Of a DNA stretch of 64,000 nucleotides, positions 49,556 through 61,060 are shown in pieces. Every line of letters starts with the position of its first letter. Position 1 is the first letter of the stretch. This DNA is from Chlorophyllum brunneum (taxonomy: Eukaryota; Basidiomycota; Agaricomycetes; Agaricales; Agaricaceae): NCBI GenBank assembly GCA_963576785.1, contig OY756151.1, forward strand, positions 1,488,001 to 1,552,000, in the 5' to 3' direction. The notes below the pieces were generated by a model, which was given only the letters and a program-made list of their open reading frames with translations, was not told the origin of the DNA and searched no databases. Both the position numbers and the translations under genes were made by a program.

Positions 49556-50396
49556 GAGTAGGACGGTCTGTCAGACAACGAATGCCACCGTCCTCGCAGG
49601 TTTATGTTCTTTTTACAGAACCCTGAAGTTTGAAACTTCGCAGAGGAGGTTTCCAGGCAGCTTCTTCGGGGATGCTTCAAACTGGTGTTGCCATCGGCGA
49701 CACACCCGGACACAGGCACCAATATGTCCCTGGTCAAGCTAATTCAACCTTCGGGGATCATTGTGACTACGATGTAGCGCGTGGTCAAAGGACCGAGTGG
49801 TATTACACCTTTCCACGAGCAAGGCACTTCCAGTAACTCCTAATCCATGGGGATCAGGTGGCTGGTTTTACGTGGTGTGAAGGGTAATTCTTCAGGAGGC
49901 AGATATATACAGTGACGCATCTGGCATTTGATGATGGAAAATCGACCATGGTGAGAACCCCTGGTACTACGGTTACACCAGCCGGTGTCGCGCGTCATGA
50001 GGTTGCCCACACCACCTCCCTGCCAATGACATGTGTGGTACACACGTCATTTATACATAGCAACTTCTTCCTAGTGATCAGATCACTGCGCCGAATAGAA
50101 GGAGAGGCGTTAGGTCCATATCACCTTTCGCATGCGTAGGAGCCGTGAGTATGTTCAGATATCATTGATCACTAATTAACCCTTTGCCGTACCCAGCGGC
50201 TACGCATCTCAGATGCCCTTCTACCAATGTTTCTCGTGGAATGTGACTTGGCATGACAGGCTTCAGCCACCAACAAAACGCCAATGTTCATCTATGTCTG
50301 ACATGACTACTTAACAATGAATGTCCACTCGGCCGCTGTAAAGACACCGTCGGATTCCAATCCAAGGACACGTTTACCCTCTTCTCCATTCATTTA
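49556..50396. other. Intergenic, nothing supported
   Basis: Overlapping short ORFs on both strands near 49400-50140 show no family resemblance. Promoter of hydrolase 1 is expected just above 49555. Confidence 0.4.
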
Positions 50397-51594
50397 TCAT
50401 AGCTTCTTTGACCATGTGAAGTACATCCGAGTTGTGAGTTTCTTATTGGGGTCTTCGAGCTCTCCCACCACCCCGTCTACGATTTCGGGAGTGGCACCGT
50501 AGGGAACGAGACCCTCGCGGAGTATCGGAAGGACTCCCTTCATGGCACGTTGCCACCCGGCCGCAAGTTGGTTTTCAGATGGAACTTCATGGGAAACGTA
50601 AGCAAAGTCAGGAGATATGGCTGACAACATTTACCTGAACTTTGGCCGGACAGCGGGATATCGAGGTAATGAGTGTTGACTTCCGCAAAAGAGCCGAAGG
50701 ATCGCAGTTCGGACTCTAGGAGGTGTCCCATACACGGCTCTGCTCCTCGTTCTCGGATGGAACTATGCCACGCATGAAGGAAGATCTCCAGATTTGGCCC
50801 AGGGGAACCACCATTATCCCAAAAGCAGTTGTCATCGGGCTCTTCAATGAGAAGCCAGCCACCTGGTTTGATAAACTCAGTGACTGATCGCAGAATATCC
50901 ATAGAGTGTGGAAGCTGAACATGATAGCTTTAAGTTCAGTAATACATGTAAGATGTCGAAATGGAACAGTTACTTACGTGCATCATTACCAGGCGGGCAT
51001 GGACAATGTCAAATGAAGCAGGTTCAAACCCGAGTGGTTTTGTAAGGTCTAATAACTTGAATTCAAGGTTGGGAGGTAAAGGCCTTCGGGAAATCAGGCG
51101 AAAGTTGATACAGTGTCAAGAGACCTTACCGGTCTGGTGGTTTCGTCAGGTCGACAGCGGTGACTTGAGCATCTTTGAACTGGCGTGCAGCTTGAATAGC
51201 CCTTTCCCATTTGTAAAACCATAGTGAATGTGGAAGAATTATCGTTCGTACCATGCTCCACTGCCTGAGCTGATGATGCACCCGGTTGAGTTGACACGTA
51301 AGATTCAAGAAATTTCCACTTACCCTAACTCCAATATTGCTGAAGGTGAGCTACGTTCCAAAGGCGCCAAAGAGAGGCGCCCTCCAAGATAGTTAGTGAT
51401 GGACACATGAAGATCATCCAATCTGTGGAGAAGAGAGCCGGCAACAATCATGAGCAGGGTCTTAACCGAGAAACTCCACGTTGTTAGTACCTTTCTATCT
51501 CCTTATTTTCTGTGCCGTCTTTCTGGAAAATGGTCAGCATGTGCTTAAGAACAAAGATTGGGTATGAACTAACCCGCAGCGTATAGTTGGACAT
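50397..51594 (-). CDS. SAM-dependent methyltransferase (class I)
   Basis: Start MSNYTLR at 51594, spliced to an exon with LDDLHVSITNYLGGRLSLAP. Motif I is rebuilt across introns as AILELGSGSGAW + AIQAARQFKDAQVTAVDL, with the acidic residue of motif II in AVDL. Further: LEFKLLDLTKPLGFEPASFD, IVHARLVMMHVPHSMDILRS (motif post II/IV) and VTEFIKPGGWLLIEEPDDNC (motif III). The C-terminal part reads PDFAYVSHEVPSENQLAAGW and ends TRMYFTWSKKL, TGA at 50397. The layout is that of small fungal secondary-metabolism O- or N-methyltransferases and UMTA-like enzymes; which atom is methylated cannot be read. Transcribed away from P450-3 across a 485-base shared promoter region. Confidence 0.88.
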
Positions 51595-52079
51595 GCTGGA
51601 AGTGGCAGGGGTAAAGAGCCTGTGGACTTTCTCTAAATACTAATACCATGCCTAAAGTGTGTCACAATTAGACGCGGAGACATTAGTCGTGAATTCCGCT
51701 AGCACTGCATATAGCTGTGCGTGTGGAGATACATGATGCGAAGTCAACGAGAGTTACGCGCAGTAATTCGGGAACCAAAATTCTGGTTGATCTGGAAATT
51801 ACGTTGGAGCGGTGAGATCCGAGGCTTGTGACAAATTCGTGACCAGCGGACCCGATACATCAGCATCAAATAGAAGCAGCCAGATGATATCAGAAAACAG
51901 CCATAGTCCCACATCTATGTTCAATAACAGGGTAAAGTCTCCTCAGATTTCTCCGCCACTACCTAGTAACTCATACCTCTCACCGTTCTACGGTTAGAGC
52001 CTTCTGCGTCGGACTCCAGTCACCCGTTACCGCGATAGAACTCTTCGTTCGGACCCAGCGCTCCCTTCTCCCTGCAGAA
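51595..52079. promoter_or_regulatory. Divergent promoter region, methyltransferase and P450-3
   Basis: Head-to-head arrangement: methyltransferase leaves to the left from 51594, P450-3 to the right from 52080, with 485 bases between start codons. No clear TATA box or palindromic factor site was recognised. Joint control is inferred only from the layout. Confidence 0.45.
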
Positions 52080-54021
52080 ATGTCGCAAGATCTTGCTATT
52101 CTCAGCGGTATCGTGCTGGGTACCGGGATATTCCTGTGGCTAGCTCGACGTCGCGATTCCTCGAGGCTTCCGCCAAGTATGTCCTGACTTCCGGCTGATT
52201 ATTACGTCCGCTGTCTTGGCTGAAACTAGGTCAGACTTCCGGTTCTCGGCATCCCCTTTTGAGCATCGAGCGCCTTGGGAAATCTACAAGGAATGGGGTG
52301 AATCATGCGGTAATTCGTTTATTTAATCATACCCAATTACCCAATTAAAAAACACCCTGGTGTTATAGGAAATGCACTCATCCATCTCAGCTTACATCGC
52401 AGTGATGTTGTTGTGGTAAACGATGCCTCAGTGGCTCGTGAACTCTTGGAAGGGCGATGGCCCAACTACTCGTCTCGCCCTCAATTCCATATGATGAATC
52501 ACATAGGGCGTCAGAACAATGTCGTCGTTCAGCAATATGGACCGCGTCTAAGAACCGCTAGGCGACTTATACATGATACCTTTAGTGCCCGAAAATCGGA
52601 AAATTGGATGCCTGTTGTTCAGAGAGAATCAGTGGAGTTTTTGTCCGCACTCCTTTCTAATCCCGAGGACTTCAAACGCTCGATCCAACGGTAGATTCTT
52701 AAATCGAATGATTCGAGTCAAATTTATTGAACCCTGCATACAGATTCGTTGGAACCTTTATGGTTAGACTCACTTATGGCCAGGAACTAGACGCAGATTA
52801 CCTCCACCTCGTTGACAAAGTCGGCGAACACACTGTTCAAGCGGCCACTGCTGGAAAATGGTGGATGAACTCTTATCCAGTGTGTAAGTGGTAAGGATTC
52901 TTGAAGACGAATTTTTCTGAATCTTCCCAGTGAAGTATTACCCAGCATGGGCTCCTGGGGGAGGATTTCAACGATGGGCTGAAGAAGCTCGTAAAATCTT
53001 CCACGAGTTCACCTCGAAACCCTTGAATCTGGTCAAAGAGCAATTGCGAAATTCACCGGGCGATGTGCCCTATTCCTTCATTCACAAGAACTTAGCGACG
53101 TTGACCGTACCCGATCCTGAAATGGAGTCTATCATATCTGGCACCGCTGCTAGCTTATACTCAGGTGGGTTCCTGCTACAATGATGTCCCACTTGATATT
53201 TACTATTTCCGCCGCAGCCGCCGTTGAAACAGTGAGTCTACGTATATCTCGTTGTTACATCCTCAATATCGGGTTCAGACGACTTCAATCCTCATGACTT
53301 TTCTTCTAATCATGATCACGCATCCGCAAATCCAAGCCAAAGCCTCAGCTGAAATATGTGCCGTCGTTGGCCAAGATCGCCTCCCGAGCCTCGAAGATGC
53401 TGCCGAGCTTCCCTACATAGAGGCTCTGATCAAGGAATTACATCGTTACCACCCACCAGTCTCTCTGCTCACGAGAAGTGCTTCAAAATTGGACGAGTAT
53501 GAGGGTTACTCCATACCCCAGAATGCTTGGGTTTTGACGAATATATGGTATAGTTCCAATTATTATATCCACTATGGTGATATTGAACTCCGGCTTTAGG
53601 GGAATAACGCACGACGGGAATGAGTATGTTGATCCCCTCGAATTTAACCCTGAGAGGTACCTTCAAGGTCAACCCGGCTACAAGGATAGTACCCTTGCAC
53701 GAGACCCGAGGGACTTTACTTTTGGCATAGGCCGCAGAAGGTGCCCCGGGATGCCCATTGCGAACGCTGCGATCTACCTCGCCGTTACTGGTATTTTAGC
53801 GTCCTTTTCGATCGGACCGCCCACAGACCAAGGGAAAAAGCTGATTCCCGCTATCGAATTTACGAAATCGACTATATCGTGAGTACCATCTTCATTCTTT
53901 TCTTTCGAATTTAGAAGTTGATGATTCAAGATCACCTGTGGGGTTTCGCTGTCTTATTCAACCACGGCACGGTGGAGTCATGAATCTGATAGAACATGCG
54001 CGTTTCAAAAATGTGCAATGA
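52080..54021 (+). CDS. Cytochrome P450 monooxygenase (P450-3)
   Basis: Start MSQDLAILSGIVLGTGIFLW (ER anchor), then ARRRDSSRLPP. Exons: APWEIYKEWGESCG, NALIHLSLHRSDVVVVNDAS, YSSRPQFHMMNHIGRQNNVV; I-helix split by an intron, AAAVET + TTSILMTFLLIM; K-helix ExxR in LIKELHRYHPPV; EFNPERYLQGQPGYKD; heme loop DFTFGIGRRRCPGMPIANAA. The end is not the in-frame stop at 53880: a GTGAGT donor there joins to SSPVGFRCLIQPRHGGVMNL, a typical P450 tail, with TGA at 54019-54021. The usual PPGPxxxPxxG hinge is unclear; the frame used around 52240 gives FRFSASPFEHR while the next frame reads RLPVLGIPF, so a one-base shift or other splicing is possible there. Convergent with the UbiA gene 288 bases away. Confidence 0.87.
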
Positions 54022-54309
54022 TTGGTCTAGATCACCTTCCTATCTTGAGGTTCTCGCTGATAAATTGTATTGAGATGCTGATACTGCTATGCGATTTCGT
54101 CGAATGCTTACTATAATTATTACAATGGACCATTTGAGTGCCATCACGGGTCTGGCAGTGATAGCATGGCCATTTGACTGAAAGAAGCAAAGCAGACACA
54201 CGAGGGCAAGTCCGTGGGCAAATGTGGCATGGTTACATTCAAAACTGTCGGACTAAAGTAAATCTTAATTGGAGCAATTGAGCCCTTCTAAATCAAATCA
54301 GGCTAACAA

Positions 54310-55347
54310 TCACCAAGAGAAAATACCCGTCCTTGCATTTGTTGGGAGAATATGTGCGGCCATGAGCCAGATCTAGATAATAGGTAATTGAGCGATATTA
54401 AGTCGGGTCCGAGGAGCAAATGGGCGACTCACGTTGTAGAACACATATGATAATTGGTCATCTTGGACGGTTCGAAGATAAAAATACCTCAGGCCCACTT
54501 GCAGACCCATCATTGTGAAAATAAGTCCGCACAGGGGCCCCAACTCCCACAGCACGGTAAGAAGAAGCGACCAAACCAGAAGTGTGCCCAACATTAAAAT
54601 TCTTGAGCCTTCTGGTGCCAAGATGGGTATCGTGCGTCGTCCAGATTTGCAATCGCCATACACATCAGCGAAATCTTGCGCATGAATCGTAGTGAAAATA
54701 ATGAGGGTACTGCAGCACAGAGCGAGGTGTGTTGTTGAATCAAACGATGACGACGCTAATATGATATCATAATCTTGTTAGCAGTTTATTCGGTGACGTG
54801 AAATTCCACTACACGTACATAGGACCAAGGTCGCACCGAGTTCGAAGGTAAGATAGCCACCGACATTACATAGATTCTTGAAGACCGGGTGTCCACTGAG
54901 GTTAAAATCGTCGTGAACGACCTCGACCAAAGTGAGGCCAGCGCTTGCATAGACAGTCTTGAACCCAAAAAGCGAGGAGATGAAAAGGCAGAGGATCATC
55001 ATTGTCCATCGGAGAGCACGAGCCTGCTGTACTGTGATTCTACCAGAGGGAATAGGACGCCAGGGCTTGTTGACTACGTCTTCATGCGCGCTGAAAGTCT
55101 GATTCGACACGTTTGCCTGGATCAGGTGTAACCAAATCCAGAGCTCGGTGCACAGTAGTCGACCAAGAGTGCGAGCGGGCGCGGCAACCAAGGCGAACAT
55201 CGTCTTCGCTTGTTAGGTAGAAGAACATCATTTCCGATCGAAGCTGGGACTCACCACGGGAAAAAAAATCGTTTTGTAATCAGAGGATGTGAAGAGATAC
55301 AAAGTCTCTAAGAGATCGATGGCCTCTGAGCTCTTGCGAATTGACAT
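54310..55347 (-). CDS. UbiA-family membrane prenyltransferase or terpene cyclase
   Basis: Candidate core enzyme of the cluster. Four exons (55347-55255, 55203-54819, 54755-54433, 54372-54310) join in frame to 287 residues. Start MSIRKSSEAIDLLETLYLFT; then DYKTIFFPV + TMFALVAAP, WIWLHLIQANVSNQ and HEDVVNKPWRPIPSGRITVQ. The second motif, AQDFADVYGDCKSGRRTIPI, keeps the DxxDxxxD pattern that holds Mg-diphosphate. The first motif, normally NDxxDxxxD, is NQTFSAHED, with only the last Asp left. Hydrophobic helices: ALRWTMMILCLFISSLFGF, TLIIFTTIHA, LLVWSLLLTVLWELGPLCGL and IWLMAAHILPT. The NKPWRPIPSGR form is typical of the fungal UbiA group that includes the fumagillin-pathway bergamotene cyclase, so a terpene cyclase is plausible, but an aromatic prenyltransferase cannot be excluded. 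ER membrane protein. Confidence 0.88.
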
Positions 55348-56042
55348 TGCTCCAACTTAGCCTCTCGGTATGGTGAGAGTGATTATTGTTTCAGCTCGGA
55401 GGCAGATGTGCCATTTTCTAGGTCCGGAGTCACTACACGGAAGGAAGAGGAAATAGGTCAGCATCAAACACCATCATCTCACTTAACCCGTAGCTGAGCA
55501 GCTAACTCATGTTCGCGAAGTCCGGGAAAATCCCCCTGCCCCATTTGTACCATATAAACCGATTTGCCCGACATCTAGTGCTCAGACACTTCCTTCTCAT
55601 CAAACCCAACTACAATTTATTTATTCTTACACGTTAGGTGCATTAAAACAGCTAAAGATGTTTGAGTCGTAGTGATCTAATACTATGTCATATATCCTTA
55701 TAGTCCCCAGTAAAAGTACTATCCCCCACGACCCGCGGTGCGATGCAACCCACGGGAAGAAAAGATCTAGCGGACCTCCCGCCTGACGCGGGGCCGGACG
55801 TGGGTTCTTTGTTCAGGTGCCATTATCATCAAATACAACTTTTCTTCGCATGTGTGGGCATGCGCTTCAGAATCGAAGGCACATCGCTTGGGTTGGAAGC
55901 ACGATCAGAAAACAAGCTGTAGAAGAAATTGTACTAGACTAGCCGATATCTACCGAATCTTGAGAAAACTCTCAATTGCTTATGCACCTGCTATTGCACA
56001 AACCTCCTATTGGTACAAGAATAGGTAGCCCCTAAATATAGC
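55348..56042. other. Intergenic, UbiA promoter region
   Basis: Upstream of the UbiA start and downstream of P450-4. A GC-rich stretch at 55738-55812 has short inverted arms AACCCACG and CGTGGGTT about 55 bases apart. CATATAAACC at about 55550 is TATA-like, but on the plus strand. No gene is seen. Confidence 0.45.
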
Positions 56043-58556
56043 CTACAGAACCTCTGCATAAACTGGGAGATGTGGTCCCAATTCTTCCTTCCCCACGACC
56101 CATGGCTGAATGGCGGACGAAATCTTGAGTGATATCTCTGAACCTGCATCCGAAAACTTGAAGCGTTTCACCAAACCGGTAAGCATTGACTGATTGTAAA
56201 ACGTCAGCTACGATCACGGCTTGACGATGTCGGGGGTATACATACTTTAAAGTTGTAAACAGCTTGAGAATCGTAGTCCATCAATCTATGGCTCAAACAA
56301 CAAAAGTAACTGCTTACCTAGGCGGAAACCAATACAAGTTCTTGGTCCATCGCTGAAGGCCAGGAGGTGTGACCATCCCGGTGGTAATTCTTCTAATGGA
56401 GGTAATTGTTCGAACCAGCGCTCCGGTCTGAATGTATCTGCGTCCTTCCACACAGAATCCATACGTTGGATAGCAATTATAGGAATGATAACGGTCTAGA
56501 CAATGGTCAGAAATACCAACGCTCAGGGCACAGCATACCCACCTGGCCTGGTTGGACAAGAATCTCAGTGACAAGCTGTCCCTTAGCGGTCTTCACAGGA
56601 TGGTGTAGTGGAATGACATCTTCTTTGGTTGCTGTGCGTTCCATGTACGCGAGCGCTGGATAGAGGCGCAACCTGTCAAAGTCGTCAGTACATAGACCGG
56701 CCGCAATCAGCATACACTTCGCTTACGTCTCTTTCAGAACAGCATCTAGGTATGGTAGCTGAGTTTGGTAATCATCATAGGTCGGTTCTCCACGGAAAGA
56801 TTGCAACTCCAGCCTAAGTCGATCCTGACACTCGGGGTGACGTGCTAGCTCATATATACTGTACGTAAGTGTCAGGGCGGTCGTTTCGTGACCCGAAATG
56901 CTTGAGATACTGTGTGAGAACGGAAATCTATGGCGGAGAAAAGTTAAACACACATAAACGTAGATATCTGTGTGAAGGAGGTTAGGGGTCAATACGAAAT
57001 GCCAACTCTTCTCTACATACCTGTGCATAAAGCTCGTCCCGAGGTAGATCGGCTTTTACTTGAGTCCGAGTCAATAGCACGCTGAGAAAGGATCATGAGA
57101 CACGTACGAAGCCGACTCAGAAGGTCCTTCCCATCTGTGGACATTCCTTTACTACGTCTCATAATCTCTTTCAGTACACCATTCTGGAAGGGAGTATGAG
57201 TGAGCGCTGATCCGTGTAACCAGTGTTGTATATCTCACGTTGATGGCTTCACGCACACTTCCTTGCGCCTTAAGGGCAGGGATTGGAAGGTAATTCATGA
57301 AGCTGAAACGCCGGAGCAACATCAGTGTCTAAGGGAAAAAAGATGCGCGCTAAGAAATGATTGCGTTAACGGGATGATGCCCCACGTACCAAGAATCCAC
57401 CAGATGTCACTGCAGGCCGAGTATGGGGAGCTTTTGCTGCTAAAATCTGTGCTGCATCCTCACTCTTCCCTCCTTCAAAATCGAGTAGGAAAGCCTGGGA
57501 GGGACGTTGTGTTCAAGGGTACTTAGAAATTGAAAATACCTACCACTCTCCCAACAGCGTTCAGGCTGGAGAAAAGTCAATGATTAGAAGAGGCCTTGGA
57601 GCAATTCGAACGACTATTACATACGCTAGTTTACCAGTCCATTCTAACACGTTGATGGATACCTCACTCCGCGTAGAGTTTGTGATCTGAGACTCAAGGT
57701 CATTGATTACCTGATAAAAAAGTATCAGCCCAGGGTAATCAAACATTTAGCTCTATTCTCACCCTAAAAATGCAATCCTTGATGTCGGAGGACATGTCCC
57801 TTATATTGTCCGCTCTAACCAAAAGTCAATATAAGTGGAGGGAGGATTGCTGGAATGATACCACGTACGTTAACGACGGAGCAATGATGCGTTTCATTCG
57901 TTTGTGTTCCGAGGCACCCTCTACCCAACCTAGGCCTTTCCCAAGAAAACGGGCGACGCGTGGCCGTACCACGTCACTATGTGCTGAGAGAGAATTAAAA
58001 GTAAATTCCAGGCGAAAAGACCTAAGGAAGCCTTACGATAGTCATATATGTTCTTTGAGAGAATGTGGTGAATACCGCCCCGATCCGATAGTACAAGCTG
58101 TGGAGACGTGGTTGGATACCGGCCTCTAAAGGACTATATCGGTGCTCACGATATCCCGAGCCTGGAAAATGAGATTCAGCTACCTGTGAACCTAATGAAT
58201 GTGGGTTCATCTTACGCCAAAGGTAGCCTTGATTCGGAAAGTCGGCCCTAGCTGGCTGATCCACCGTCGATAGGACAGCCCGGGTTCGTTCTGGTAGACA
58301 ATGCGTTCGTGACCCCATATGAACTCCGATCCTGGCTTTGAGTAGTTTGGGTGATTTGGATACCGCTGGCCTAGCTCAAGAAAAACTACTAACTGGGAGT
58401 GGTAATACGGCCAGACCGGAACTTCGTTCCCAGATCCTCTTCGTACTCCAGGTATGGATAGCAACAGTTGCAAATATTAAGGCCACTGATGCAGGTTGCC
58501 AGTGTTGTAAGAAGTATGCGAGTAAAGTAGGGAGCGCCTCAGCCATAGCTAGATTT
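56043..58556 (-). CDS. Cytochrome P450 monooxygenase (P450-4)
   Basis: Start MAEALPTLLAYFLQHWQPAS at 58556, followed by a second hydrophobic stretch VALIFATVAIHTW. The exon GSEFIWGHERIVYQNEPGLS, then YRRWISQLGPTFRIKATFG, is typical of a large basidiomycete P450 group. I-helix SSISGHETTALTLTYSIYEL; K-helix ExxR across an intron, LKET + LRLYPALAYMER; KDADTFRPERWFEQLPPLEE; heme loop LLAFSDGPRTCIGFRLG (Cys ligand). The last exon is MLTGLVKRFKFSDAGSEISL ending LPVYAEVL, TAG at 56043. Introns are numerous and longer than in the other P450s; exons between 57050 and 58200 were not fully resolved. Its subfamily differs clearly from P450-1 to -3 (DGPRTCIG against GxGRRxCPG), so the four act on distinct steps or pathways. 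Confidence 0.87.
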
Positions 58557-59478
58557 TCCTCAGAAGGAGACTTCAAGAGGAGAGGCGGTAATCAAAGTCT
58601 TTTGCACCATGGCCCATACATTCATCGAAGCGTGAGCGTGTCTCACTGAGTTCCTAACTGCTGACATAGTGGATAACCCCATCTTTCCACAGACTGTGGA
58701 ACGACTATGTCGTGAATGGGGTAGTGTTCCAGCTACTTGGTCATCGGAATATAGCTGGCGCTGATAACAGCTTAGACGACGCTTCTCTGCGTTACACACG
58801 GATCTAAGTATGGTTGATCAATATACGTTCATCAGAAGACTTCGAAGCGACTGTGTATTACGACTGAGCCGCGATCATCGTTAATTTATGTTTATGGGCT
58901 TTCGCTCCTACGATTTCCCACTTCTAGAAGTGAATATTTCCCTTTTTGTTGAGATTTTAATTGACGTGGAACGGGACGCAGATGTTAGAGTATATGTTAC
59001 TCTGCCTGCAACAACGTTTGATGCGACCAGTAGATGAGATCGCGAAGTAATGATGATGGTGGTATGGAAAAGGTCCCGATAGGCAATCAGTCAGATTGGT
59101 GCTGACATTACTGAGGTTGGTTGACTGATGGAAGTAGCCAGCCAGCGTGGTTATCTTGTCACATGTGTACACTTATGATGTTCGTGACATCGAAGAGTGT
59201 TTGTGTGAACACATCAGTGTCCTGTAACCTAACATGGTACATGACGCCTCTTGTGCATTCTGGATAAGCCTGATCCATCTTTCATTCTGGAACTTCGAAA
59301 CTGATCAAAAGTATGTCGGACAAGGGAGCGGGTCGTCTATAACAAGCGAGTGGGAGCAGAACTTTTCACATCAAACTACTCTACCCCTGCAGCAGTTCAT
59401 TCTCAGAAATCTCTGACACCAAAATGGTGTGGACCTACCCCCGAACTCAACGCGTGGTTGCTGATTGGTTATCTTCAG
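58557..59478. other. Divergent spacer, missing 5' exon of hydrolase 2
   Basis: Upstream of both P450-4 (minus) and hydrolase 2 (plus). No signal-peptide exon for the hydrolase could be found. An ORF at 59234-59416 (MVHDASCAFWISLIHLSFWN) is the only ATG-led candidate and does not join well. Confidence 0.4.
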
Positions 59479-60684
59479 ACGGAAAGTCTTGTCGTCGACC
59501 AGAATGGCACCAAGCTTGCCTACGTTGACTCCGGAGCACCCTCCGGTGCCTACACAACTGTCTTTGCCGTCCATGGCATGGCCTTCAACGCCGGTGAGCT
59601 CTAAAAACTGTCTTTGTGTCATAGGCCTGTGTTTATCAGCAAGCAGGGATATTTGAACGCGTCCAATCCCTGGCAAAGAACGCAAATATTCGCTTCGTCG
59701 CCGTGACCCGCAGGAACTACCAAGGATCCACTCCTTTTACAGAATCAGAGCTCAAAACCCTCAATACCGGGTCGGAAGAGGAAAAGACAGCCTTCGTGGT
59801 CAACAGGGGAGTTGAATTTCTGAACTTTATCGACAAGTTCCTAGCGGAAAAGCAAATTTCTGTTCAACCACCTCAGAAAGGGAAACCCGGTGGCGTAGCA
59901 ATCATTGGATGGTCCTTCGGCAATGCAGTTAGCATCTCTGCCTTCGCCAATCTGAAATCCACCGCTCCAGATGTTCAGGCTCGACTGGGACCCCTCATCC
60001 ACACTCTGATCCTTCACGGTCAGTAACGCTATTCCCTCTTTTCTGTGGCCTGCTTCCAATGACGGCGTTCTCTAGAACCTTCAAGGAACATCCTCGGCCA
60101 TGCCCCCGATTCTCGTAATTGGGTTCCATGGACTCTAGTAGATCCATCGGTCCCCGAGCACGCAGAGATGCCTTTCTTTGCGTGGTGGATCTCCTCGTAC
60201 TTCCAGCACGGTGACTTGTCGACCAAGAATAGTGACGAGCTTGACTTCCACGTTGCAGGATTCAACCTTCGTCCACCAACCATCTACAGCATCGTTTCCG
60301 CTGGTCGGCGCTCCATAGTAGAGACCGGGTCACCTGCGAAATGTGACATTCCAAACCAGATTTTCTTCTTCCCGCAGTTCCTTGTATCGTACAACGCCCT
60401 CTACTCAAAAGAGACCAGGGATTTGTACCCTAACCTGAAAGCCTTCTTCATCGGCGCCGAACACTGTGCGGCGTATGGTCCTCACACGACCTGGATGGTT
60501 CAAGAGCATGATAAAGACCACGGAGGAGGATTCATCAAGGCGAAGATGTTGGAGGGAATCAACCACTTCGTATGTCTGCTATTTAATTTGAAAGATTAAG
60601 CTGATGGTGTCTTCGCAGAGTATGTGGGATGACCCAGAGATCACATTCAAGGCGTACCAGGACTGTATCAATAGAACCTTCTAG
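59479..60684 (+). CDS. Alpha/beta hydrolase (paralogue 2), 5' end unresolved
   Basis: Homologous throughout to the hydrolase at 48279-49555. Exons: LVVDQNGTKLAYVDSGAP + TTVFAVHGMAFNAG, then IFERVQSLAKNANIRFVAVT, RRNYQGSTPFTESELKTLNT, nucleophile elbow VAIIGWSFGNAVSISAFANL (Ser), then PSRNILGHAPDSRNWVPWTL, SSYFQHGDLSTKNSDELDFH, AFFIGAEHCAAYGPHTTWMV, GGGFIKAKMLEGINHF and the last exon SMWDDPEITFKAYQDCINRT ending in TAG at 60682-60684. The exon begins after CAG at 59478 in phase 0, but no upstream ATG or signal peptide is found, so either a distant exon is missed or the copy has lost secretion. Inverted relative to its paralogue, at the other end of the cluster. Confidence 0.82.
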
Positions 60685-61060
60685 AATTTCGTTCTCAGTA
60701 CTCATCACTCAATCGATGATAGCACAGCGTTTGTCGTGATAGTATAAGCCGGATTTGTTGGTTAAAACGCTCGCATGCTTGATCCATAGAGGTACTGCAG
60801 TCTCTCATTCCCATGACAGGGTCAGAAATTCGCCGCGTATTTCCATTGACATTATCGGCGAGCGAATAGGCCAGATACAGAACCCACTGGGAGGAAAGAC
60901 ATAAGCGCCTTATGACAAACGTTAAAGACAGAATGGTAACTTGGGCCTCAGACCGAGGGGTTCCTCAGGTTCCATAAGAATTGCGCATCATGATCGTCGT
61001 AATGCATAGACCATTAAGTACAAACAATTACATAGATAACATAACGTAGAAAGAAATATC
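60685..61060. other. Intergenic between convergent genes
   Basis: 3' regions of hydrolase 2 and DUF6534 D. Nothing else is seen. Confidence 0.5.

Noticed and set aside
53880..53882. In-frame TGA as the end of P450-3
   Set aside because: It overlaps a GTGAGT donor, and splicing yields a normal P450 C-terminus that ends at 54021.
55738..55812. Inverted arms AACCCACG / CGTGGGTT as an operator
   Set aside because: Only 8 bases per arm and about 55 bases apart; expected by chance in a GC-rich patch.
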